Of a DNA stretch of 64,000 nt, positions 57,988-64,000 are shown one piece after another. How positions within the stretch are numbered: the stretch's first letter is position 1; each line of letters starts with the position of its first letter. The notes below the pieces were generated by a model. The model was not told the origin of the DNA. It searched no databases and was given only the letters and a program-made list of their open reading frames with translations. Position numbers and translations under genes: made by a program. Origin of the DNA: Blastococcus haudaquaticus (GTDB taxonomy: Bacteria; Actinomycetota; Actinomycetes; Mycobacteriales; Geodermatophilaceae); NCBI RefSeq assembly GCF_900230285.1, contig NZ_OCNK01000001.1, positions 806,001 to 870,000 on the forward strand, read 5' to 3'.

Positions 57988-59103
57988 ATGACTGAACCCG
58001 CCGTTCGTGTCGTCCGCTCCGGTGCCTACGGGATGGCCGTCGCCGTGGCACTGGTGAGCGGGATCGTCGCGATCGGCTGCGCCGTGTACCTGGGTCTCCC
58101 GCTGCGGGACCCGGACGGCTTCCTCGGACCGACCTACGTGCGCCTCCCGCTGATCGTGACGCTGATGCTCGCGGCGGACGTGCTGCCCCGCGCGCTGTGG
58201 CGGACCCGCTCCGCCACGGGGCTGGTGCAGCAGGTCGTCGTCGTCGCACGGGAGCGCTGGCCGTGGCGGCGGTTGCTGCCGGTCCTGATCGGCCTCGCCG
58301 CCTTCTACGCCACGTACGTGTCCTACCGGAACCTCAAGCACTTCCTCCCGCTGCTCCGGTCCGACATCGTCGACGACGAGCTTGCGGAGTCGGACGGGTG
58401 GTTCACGGGGGACACCGCACCCGCGGAGTTCCTCCACGACGTGCTGGGCACCGGTGCGGCCGCCCACATCCTCTCCTGGGTCTACCTGGCGTTCCTGATG
58501 TTCGTGCCCGCCTCCCTCGCGCTGGCCCTGGTCTCGAGGGCCCGCTCCCACGAGGCGTGCTGGTACGTCACGGCGCTGTGCCTCAACTGGTCCCTGGGCA
58601 CGGCCAGCTACTACCTCCTGCCGTCCCGCGGCCCGGTGTACGCCCAGCCCGAGCTGTTCTGGGACCTCCCGCAGACCGGCACGTCGGCGCTGCAGCACAG
58701 CCTGCTGGTGTCCCGCTGGCTCGTCCTGGAGGATCCGCAGGGCACCGACCGCATCCAGAGCATCGCCGCCTTCGCGTCGCTGCACGTGTCGATCATCTTC
58801 ACGGCGGCGCTGATCGCGCAGCTGACGCTCCGGTCGGTGGCTGTGCGCGCCGTCCTCTGGGCCTTCTTCGCGCTGACCGTCACCGCCACCATCTACTTCG
58901 GCTGGCACTACATCGTCGACGACATCGCGGGCCTGGCCATCGGCGGGGGCTCGGTGCTGCTGGCCGCGTGGGGCACCGGGCGGTTCCGCAGACCGGTGGC
59001 CGCCGCGCAGGACCAGGACGCGGCCGGGGCGGATCGCCCGGACCCGGACCCGGTGCCGGACCGGCTCCGCCGGCGACCGGAGACCTCCCCGTCAGCTCCC
59101 TGA
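57988..59103 (+). CDS. PAP2 family phosphatase, probable DPPR phosphatase
   Basis: A 371-residue membrane phosphatase of the PAP2/inositolphosphotransferase type. C2 and C3 motifs are seen as FASLHVSIIF and GWHYIVDDIAG. The Arg of C1 lies in LLPSRGPVY. There are about eight helices and a disordered hydrophilic C-terminus. In mycobacteria Rv3807c of this fold removes the phosphate from decaprenylphosphoryl-phosphoribose, and the DprE/UbiA genes lie next to it here, so that role is likely. It is divergent from the AftB-like gene with 84 bp between. Confidence 0.82.
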   Translation: MTEPAVRVVRSGAYGMAVAVALVSGIVAIGCAVYLGLPLRDPDGFLGPTYVRLPLIVTLMLAADVLPRALWRTRSATGLVQQVVVVARERWPWRRLLPVLIGLAAFYATYVSYRNLKHFLPLLRSDIVDDELAESDGWFTGDTAPAEFLHDVLGTGAAAHILSWVYLAFLMFVPASLALALVSRARSHEACWYVTALCLNWSLGTASYYLLPSRGPVYAQPELFWDLPQTGTSALQHSLLVSRWLVLEDPQGTDRIQSIAAFASLHVSIIFTAALIAQLTLRSVAVRAVLWAFFALTVTATIYFGWHYIVDDIAGLAIGGGSVLLAAWGTGRFRRPVAAAQDQDAAGADRPDPDPVPDRLRRRPETSPSAP

Positions 59104-59156
59104 GCACTCTCCGCCCGGCGCGCTCGCGGGGACGGTCGTCCGACCGCCGTGCCGGG

Positions 59157-59615
59157 TCAGTCCTCGGCATCCCGGAAGACGAACCGCCGGTAGGTCACGA
59201 AGCGGAAGACACCACCGAGAGCGAGCCCGACGCCGTTGGCCGAGATGTTGTCCGCCACCGGGCTGGTGAGCCCCATCACGTAGCGGGAGACCGCCAGACA
59301 GACCAGGGCGATCCCCAGGGCGACGGCGCTGAGCGCCATGTAGAGCGTGTACTCGCGGACGACGCTGCCGCGTGGGCGGTCCCCGTAGGTCCAGACGCGG
59401 TTGCCGACATAGGCGACGGTCGTCCCCAGGACGAGCGAGACGGTCTTGGCGACCAGGGGCTGGTCGCCGAGCAGGCCGCCACCGCCCAGGTGCACGAGCG
59501 CGTTGTAGCCCCCGACGTCGACGGCGAGACCGAGCACCCCGACCATCGCGAACCCCGCCGCCTCCCGACGGACCGCACCCGTGCGGCTCTCCACCGCGTC
59601 GGCCCGCGCGCTCAT
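59157..59615 (-). CDS. GtrA family membrane protein (Rv3789-like)
   Basis: A 152-residue, four-helix GtrA protein: FAMVGVLGLAVDVGGYNALV, AKTVSLVLGTTVAYVGNRVW, TYGDRP, then MALSAVALGIALVCLAVSRY and FRFVTYRRFVFR. The NRxWT motif is typical. In M. tuberculosis Rv3789 sits beside dprE1/dprE2 and is thought to help DPA flipping or recruit AftA. The start overlaps the dprE2 stop by 4 bp (ATGA). Confidence 0.92.
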   Translation of the reverse strand: MSARADAVESRTGAVRREAAGFAMVGVLGLAVDVGGYNALVHLGGGGLLGDQPLVAKTVSLVLGTTVAYVGNRVWTYGDRPRGSVVREYTLYMALSAVALGIALVCLAVSRYVMGLTSPVADNISANGVGLALGGVFRFVTYRRFVFRDAED

Positions 59616-60379
59616 ATCGGCAGCCTGCGGAAGACCGCCCGTGGCAGGTGCCGGAGCACGCTCATGACCAGCCGCAGCACGGACGGCACCCAGATCGTCT
59701 CCTTCCGCCACCGCACCCCCGCCACGATCGCCGTCGCCACTGCCTCCGGCGTCGTGCTCAACGGCGCGGCCGGGAGGTGCGCGGTCATCCGCGTCCGCAC
59801 GAACCCGGGCCGGACGACCAGCACGTGGACGCCGGATCCACGCAGCGCGTCGCCGAGCCCCGTGGCGAACGCGTCGAGCCCCGCTTTTGCGGCACCGTAG
59901 ACGAAGTTGGAGCGCCGGGGGCGTTCCCCCGCGACGCTGGAGAGGACCACGAGCGACCCGTGGCCCTGTGCCCGGAGCGCCTGCGCGAGGGGGACGCCGA
60001 CCGACACAGCCGCGGTGAAGTCGACGGTCACGACCTCCACGGCGTGCTCGGCGTCGCGCTCGGCCCGCTCCTGCTCACCGAGGACGCCGAAGGCGATCAA
60101 CGCCACGTCGACGTCTCCTCCGGCGAACGCACGGTCCACCACTGCCGCGTGGGACGTGCGGTCGAGGGCGTCGAACTCCAGGACGGTGACCTCGACGGAC
60201 GCGGGCGCGGCGGCGGCCGCCAGGCGCTCCCCGGCCGACCGGAGAGCCACCGGGTCCCGGCCCGCGAGCACGACGCGGCGGGTGCGGTCCCCGACGAACC
60301 GCTCGGCGACGGCCAGGCCGATCTCCGACGTGCCGCCCAGCAGCAGCAGCGACTGGGGGGAACCGAGGGCGTTGATCAC
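59612..60379 (-). CDS. dprE2: Decaprenylphosphoryl-2-keto-erythro-pentose reductase DprE2
   Basis: SDR that reduces the DprE1 product DPX to DPA. The 255-residue protein starts [20 protein letters not shown] (NAD(P)-binding GGTSEIG), with [20 protein letters not shown] holding catalytic Ser, Tyr (VYGAAKAG) and Lys, and the C-terminal [20 protein letters not shown] helix. The GTG at 60379 overlaps the dprE1 stop and the end overlaps GtrA, giving a tightly coupled unit. Confidence 0.95.
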   Translation of the reverse strand: MINALGSPQSLLLLGGTSEIGLAVAERFVGDRTRRVVLAGRDPVALRSAGERLAAAAAPASVEVTVLEFDALDRTSHAAVVDRAFAGGDVDVALIAFGVLGEQERAERDAEHAVEVVTVDFTAAVSVGVPLAQALRAQGHGSLVVLSSVAGERPRRSNFVYGAAKAGLDAFATGLGDALRGSGVHVLVVRPGFVRTRMTAHLPAAPLSTTPEAVATAIVAGVRWRKETIWVPSVLRLVMSVLRHLPRAVFRRLPI

Positions 60380-61764
60380 AGTGCGAGCCTCCGGGACAGA
60401 TCGGATGCGAAGACGCGGTCCGGGTCGAGCCGTTCCCGCCCGGCCCGCCACTCCTCGAGCCGGGGGTACATCTGCGGCAGCAGCTCCGGGCGCAGCCGGG
60501 AGTCCTTCGCGAGGTAGACCCGCCCCCCGGCCTCGACGACGAGCTGGTCGAGGCCGTCGAGCAGCGCCGCCAGCCCGGGCGTCCGCATGGGGAGGTCGAG
60601 CGCGAGGGTCCACCCGGGGACGGGGAAGGACAGCGGCCCGGGGTCGGCCGGCCCGAACCGCTTGAGCACCGCGAGGAACGACGGCGCGCCGGCCGCGCTG
60701 AGCCGTCCGACGGCCGTCCGGACGGCGTCCTCCTGCCCGAACGGCACCACGAACTGGTACTGCAGGAAGCCCTCCGCCCCGTACACGCGGTTCCAGTCCA
60801 GCAGCCCGTCCAGGGGATGGAAGAACGCCGCCAGCGGCTGGATCTGCCCCTGCCGCCGGCGCGGCGACTTGCGGTACCAGAGCTCGTTGAAGGTGCGGAC
60901 GGTGCCGCGGCGGAGCAGCCCCGAGGGCACGATCCCGGGGACCGTCGCGACCGGCCGCGGCGCGAACCGCAGCGGGTCCGCGCGGCGGCGGTCCGGGAGC
61001 GCCGCCCGGGGAGCGTGGTCGCCACGGGTGAGGACCGCGCGCCCGAGGCTGCCGCCGCGGGCCAGCAGGTCGATCCAGGCCACGGAGTAGCGGTACCGGT
61101 GGTCGGTGCTCGTCAGGCGGGCGAGGAGGTCGTCGAGGTCGGTGGCGCGCTCGGTGTCGACGGACATGTAGGCGGTCTCCACCGGGAGGAGCTGCACCCC
61201 GGCACGGAGGACCACCCCCGTCAGCCCCATGCCACCGGCGGTGACCCAGAATGCCTCGGCGTCCCTCGCCGGCTCCAGGGACCGGACCTGCCCGTCGGCG
61301 GTCAGCAGGTCGATCCACCGCACGTGCTGGGCGAAGCTGCCCTCCTGGTGGTGGTTCTTGCCGTGGATGTCCGCGGCGATCGCCCCGCCGATCGTCACGA
61401 AGCGCGTGCCGGGGGACACCGGGGGGAACCACCCGAACGGCAGCACGAGGCGCATCAGCCGGTCCAGGCTCATCCCGGCGTCGCACTCCACGATCCCCCG
61501 CGCCACGTCGAAGGACCGCACGCCGGCCATGGGGGTGAGGTCGAGCACGGCTCCCCCCGCGTTCTGCGCGGCGTCCCCGTAGCTGCGCCCCAGGCCGCGC
61601 CCGATGACCCCCCTCGGTGGCCGGGCGGTGACCGTCGCGACGGCCGCCTCGTCCGCTGCCACGGGCAGCACCCAGGACGTCGTCCGGGCCGTCCCGCCCC
61701 AGCCGGCGAGGACCTGCTGCGACCCTGCGCGCCCCGCGGGGGCGCCGTCAGACACCCAGGGCAC
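60376..61764 (-). CDS. dprE1: Decaprenylphosphoryl-ribose 2'-oxidase DprE1
   Basis: Flavoenzyme that oxidises DPR to DPX, first half of the epimerisation to DPA. The 462-residue protein has the VAO fold: [34 protein letters not shown], then [13 protein letters not shown] (the FAD-linked His region), [22 protein letters not shown] and [20 protein letters not shown] with the substrate Lys. In [10 protein letters not shown] the residue equal to M. tuberculosis Cys387, target of benzothiazinones, is Ala388 here. The start is the GTG at 61764, overlapping ubiA by 17 bp, or the GTG at 61755. It is coupled to dprE2. Confidence 0.95.
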   Translation of the reverse strand: MPWVSDGAPAGRAGSQQVLAGWGGTARTTSWVLPVAADEAAVATVTARPPRGVIGRGLGRSYGDAAQNAGGAVLDLTPMAGVRSFDVARGIVECDAGMSLDRLMRLVLPFGWFPPVSPGTRFVTIGGAIAADIHGKNHHQEGSFAQHVRWIDLLTADGQVRSLEPARDAEAFWVTAGGMGLTGVVLRAGVQLLPVETAYMSVDTERATDLDDLLARLTSTDHRYRYSVAWIDLLARGGSLGRAVLTRGDHAPRAALPDRRRADPLRFAPRPVATVPGIVPSGLLRRGTVRTFNELWYRKSPRRRQGQIQPLAAFFHPLDGLLDWNRVYGAEGFLQYQFVVPFGQEDAVRTAVGRLSAAGAPSFLAVLKRFGPADPGPLSFPVPGWTLALDLPMRTPGLAALLDGLDQLVVEAGGRVYLAKDSRLRPELLPQMYPRLEEWRAGRERLDPDRVFASDLSRRLAL

Positions 61765-62689
61765 CGCAGGTGAAGGCGCTGAGCCAGACGAGGCCGACGA
61801 CCTGGAGACCGCGGTCGCTCAGCACGATGTCCTCGGGTGTGCCCGCGGCCCCGCGGTCGATGTTCAGGGCGTAGCGCAGGACGCCGACGACGAAGGGCGC
61901 CACCGAGAAGGCCAGCCAGGGCACCGTGGCGTCCATCCCCGGGGAGTGCGAGACCTCGAAGGCCCAGAGGCAGTACGTGGCCACGAGGACCGCCGCGGCG
62001 ATCGACCAGACGAACCGCAGGTAGCTCGCCGAGTACTGCTCCAGGCACGGCCGCATGCTGGGGCCGTCGTCCCCGAGGTTGACCATCTCCGAGTACCGCT
62101 TGCCCGCGACGATGTAGAGGGACCCGAACGACGCGACGGTGAGGAACCACGGCGACAGCTCGAGCCCCGCGGCCAGGCCGCCGGCCATGGCCCGGAGGAG
62201 GAAGCCGGCCGCGACGACGGCGAGGTCGACCACCGGCTCGTGCTTGAGCCACCTGCTGTACAGGCTGGTCAGCACCGTGTACGTGGCGATGCACGCGGCC
62301 AGGGAGTAGTGCCCCGTGAGCGCCGGGAGCAGCACCGCGGCCAGCAGGAGGGCGACCCCGGCGATCGTCGCCGGCAGCAGGGGCAGGTCACCGCGGGCGA
62401 TGGGGCGGTGGCGCTTGGTCGGGTGCAGCCGGTCGGCGTCCACGTCGCCGACGTCGTTCAGGAGGTAGGTCCCGGAGGAGGCGAGCACGAACGCGACCAG
62501 GGCGATCGCGGTGTCCAGCAGCACCTCGGGCCGGAAGAGCACGCCGGCCGCGAGCGGCGCCGCCACCACGAGTCCGTTCTTGGGCCACTGCCGCACGCGC
62601 AGGGCCTGGATCAGCGCCCGGGACGCCGAGGTCCGGTGCAGGGTCCGCTCGCCCGCGATGGCGTCGGACACGCCCGTAGCCGGTCTCAT
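61748..62689 (-). CDS. Decaprenyl-phosphate phosphoribosyltransferase (UbiA family)
   Basis: A 313-residue, nine-helix prenyltransferase-like enzyme that transfers phosphoribose from PRPP to decaprenyl phosphate, the first DPA step. The acidic motif is [10 protein letters not shown] followed by [10 protein letters not shown]; the second region has [20 protein letters not shown] and [24 protein letters not shown] near the N-terminus is characteristic of the Rv3806c group rather than quinone-forming UbiA. The ATG at 62689 has GGAGGA upstream. First gene of ubiA-dprE1-dprE2-gtrA. Confidence 0.93.
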   Translation of the reverse strand: MRPATGVSDAIAGERTLHRTSASRALIQALRVRQWPKNGLVVAAPLAAGVLFRPEVLLDTAIALVAFVLASSGTYLLNDVGDVDADRLHPTKRHRPIARGDLPLLPATIAGVALLLAAVLLPALTGHYSLAACIATYTVLTSLYSRWLKHEPVVDLAVVAAGFLLRAMAGGLAAGLELSPWFLTVASFGSLYIVAGKRYSEMVNLGDDGPSMRPCLEQYSASYLRFVWSIAAAVLVATYCLWAFEVSHSPGMDATVPWLAFSVAPFVVGVLRYALNIDRGAAGTPEDIVLSDRGLQVVGLVWLSAFTCGALGV

Positions 62690-62832
62690 GTTGCCGTTCC
62701 TCCCTGTCGGCGCCGCACACCCGCTGGCTGGAGCGTTGGTCGGATCGACCGTGGGCCACCTCCCAGCATGCGGGCGGAACGGCCGGAGCGCTGACTGAGC
62801 GGACGGCGCCCACGCCCGGGAGACTGCCGTCC

Positions 62833-63879
62833 GTGGGCGTCGGAACGCCGTACGCACTGGCGGCGACCCGGTCACGTGCCCGGGCCGTCGAGCGCCTGAG
62901 CGCGGCACGGTGCCGGGTCGGGCTCGACGGCGTCCTCGCCGATCTCGACCGGACCGCCGAGCGCTGCACGGTCCCCGGTGCGGCCTCGGGGAACGGGTTC
63001 ACCTGGGACGCCCGGGACCGCGACGACCCGTCCTGGTGGCCGCAGGGCATCGCGAGCATCCGCACGGGCGACGTCCTGCTCGTGGCCTGGTACTCCCGGC
63101 GCCGCGGGCTCGCGCCGACGCCGGGCACCCGGATCTCCGTGGTCGACCGGTCGGACCCGGACCGCCCTCGCTACCGGCACGTGCTGCTGGTCGTCCCGCG
63201 CCGGCTCCCCGGTCTCCGGGCCACCGGCGCCGTGCGGGTGCACGCGGGTGGGATCGCCGTCTGCGGGGACCTGCTCTACGTCGCCGACACCGTGCTCGGG
63301 CTGAGGCTCTTCCGCCTCCGCGACGTGCTGCGCGTCGGGCCGACCGGCCCGTCCCGCGGCTCCACCTACGTGCTCCCGCAGCTCACCGCGTTCCGGGTCC
63401 CGGTGCGCTCCGGCCGCCACCGGCTCCGGTACTCCTTCCTCTCGACCGGCGAGCTGGACCGGCAGCCGAGCCTCGTCGTCGGGGAGTACCGCCGCGCGGG
63501 CGCCTCGCCCCGGCTGGCCGTCTACCCGATCGACCCGAGCACGTGCCTGCCCGCGGTGGACGGCCGCGGTCGCGTGGCGCCGTCGGAGGTGCACGAGGGC
63601 CAGCCGGACCGGATGCAGGGCGCGGCCGTGCACGGCTCCGGGTGGTGGGTCACTGCCAGCGCCGGCGAGGGCGTGGCCGGGGACCTGTACACCGGTGCGC
63701 CGCACGGCTGGGTCCGGCACCGCGGGGTCCTGCCGACCGGGCCGGAGGACCTCGCCTGGTCCCGTCCCGGCGAGGAGCTGTGGTGCGCCTCGGAGTGGCC
63801 CGGGCGCCGGTGGGTCTTCCCCATCGACCCGGGTCGATGGCGGCCGTCCCCGGATCCGGGCGGGGCGGACGGCGCCTGA
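62833..63879 (+). CDS. Unknown protein, possible beta-propeller
   Basis: A 348-residue protein I cannot assign. It has no clear signal peptide. Short strands repeat: IASIRTGDVLLVAWYSRR, GGIAVCGDLLYVADTVLGLR, MQGAAVHGSGWWVTASAGEG, VLPTGPEDLAWSRPGEELWC. Such 'G-x-L-Y-V-A-D' strands resemble beta-propeller blades. An Arg-rich N-terminus (ATRSRARAVERLSAARCRVG) precedes them. The GTG at 62833 is uncertain. It is divergent from the ubiA operon, 143 bp away. It may be secreted by an unrecognised route or be cytoplasmic. Confidence 0.65.
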   Translation: MGVGTPYALAATRSRARAVERLSAARCRVGLDGVLADLDRTAERCTVPGAASGNGFTWDARDRDDPSWWPQGIASIRTGDVLLVAWYSRRRGLAPTPGTRISVVDRSDPDRPRYRHVLLVVPRRLPGLRATGAVRVHAGGIAVCGDLLYVADTVLGLRLFRLRDVLRVGPTGPSRGSTYVLPQLTAFRVPVRSGRHRLRYSFLSTGELDRQPSLVVGEYRRAGASPRLAVYPIDPSTCLPAVDGRGRVAPSEVHEGQPDRMQGAAVHGSGWWVTASAGEGVAGDLYTGAPHGWVRHRGVLPTGPEDLAWSRPGEELWCASEWPGRRWVFPIDPGRWRPSPDPGGADGA

Positions 63880-63883
63880 CCGC

Positions 63884-64000
63884 TCAGGAGCGGGTGTCCG
63901 CCGGGCGGTGCACGTCGTGCAGGGTGCCGGTCGCGACGAGCAGCTCGGTCATCTGCTCGGCCCCCATCGGCCGCGCGAAGTGGTATCCCTGCGCGACGTC
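63884..64000 (-). CDS. EAL-domain protein, C-terminal end only
   Basis: The last 38 codons of a minus-strand gene that enters from the right edge. DVAQGYHFARPMGAEQMTEL matches the C-terminal end of EAL domains (AQGY-x-FARP), the c-di-GMP phosphodiesterases. The rest is outside the window, so activity and any GGDEF or sensor domain cannot be judged. Confidence 0.88.
   Translation of the reverse strand, partial: DVAQGYHFARPMGAEQMTELLVATGTLHDVHRPADTRS

Overview
The window is very GC-rich actinobacterial chromosome, most likely Geodermatophilaceae or a close relative (Blastococcus, Geodermatophilus, Modestobacter type). This rests on codon use, frequent GTG starts, the DUF3151-fba pair, the HspR-type dnaK operon, a class E sortase and a full decaprenylphosphoryl-arabinose (DPA) pathway. 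The genus is inference. From memory, the gene content of the first 46 kb resembles the M. tuberculosis dcd / Rv0338c / dnaK / purA / fba / pyrE / clpB neighbourhood, so most of it is conserved backbone with small insertions.

Layout: 1-7.1 kb holds a truncated DUF559/AbiEi-like gene, purC-purB (overlapping), an SMI1/KNR4 gene, an AI-2E family exporter and purD. 7.1-9.3 kb holds rsgA and a glycerophosphodiester phosphodiesterase. 9.4-12.7 kb is a cell-surface island: a secreted protein with a LATTG sorting signal, a class E sortase, and a decayed mosaic second copy of the surface gene on the other side of the sortase. 12.9-23.1 kb holds purA, an unknown gene, an unusual ABC permease/ATPase pair, a GPGG small membrane protein, DUF3151-fba, a pentapeptide protein, two flavoproteins and pyrE. 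23.1-27.3 kb holds a fasciclin lipoprotein, a membrane-anchored molybdoenzyme and small membrane proteins. 27.4-38.5 kb is stress response: clpB, ohrR/osmC, a MarR-controlled DHA2 efflux pump and dnaK-grpE-dnaJ-hspR-marR, with HspR operators before clpB and dnaK. 38.7-53.6 kb holds a second DUF559 gene, a PadR/HAAS pair, a large Fe-S reductase, DUF389, an MFS pump, dcd, a secreted subtilase with a structured leader, and an AraC/VOC/PPOX/UvrA-like cluster. Then comes tRNA-Gly(CCC).

53.8-62.7 kb is an envelope cluster: UbiA, DprE1, DprE2, GtrA, a PAP2 phosphatase, an AftB-like GT-C enzyme, a CDP-alcohol phosphatidyltransferase and a GT39-like enzyme. Together UbiA, the PAP2 phosphatase and DprE1/DprE2 can make the arabinose donor for a cell-wall arabinan. 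The window ends in an unknown gene and the C-terminus of an EAL-domain protein.

The most notable observations are: a dispersed hairpin repeat family (four copies, stem partly preserved by paired changes), three copies directly after stop codons and one forming the start of pyrE; the mosaic pseudogene around the sortase; an ABC ATPase without the switch histidine; a Shine-Dalgarno-sequestering leader on the subtilase; and a natural Cys-to-Ala change at the benzothiazinone target position of DprE1. I did not find a clear new multi-gene defence or metabolic system.
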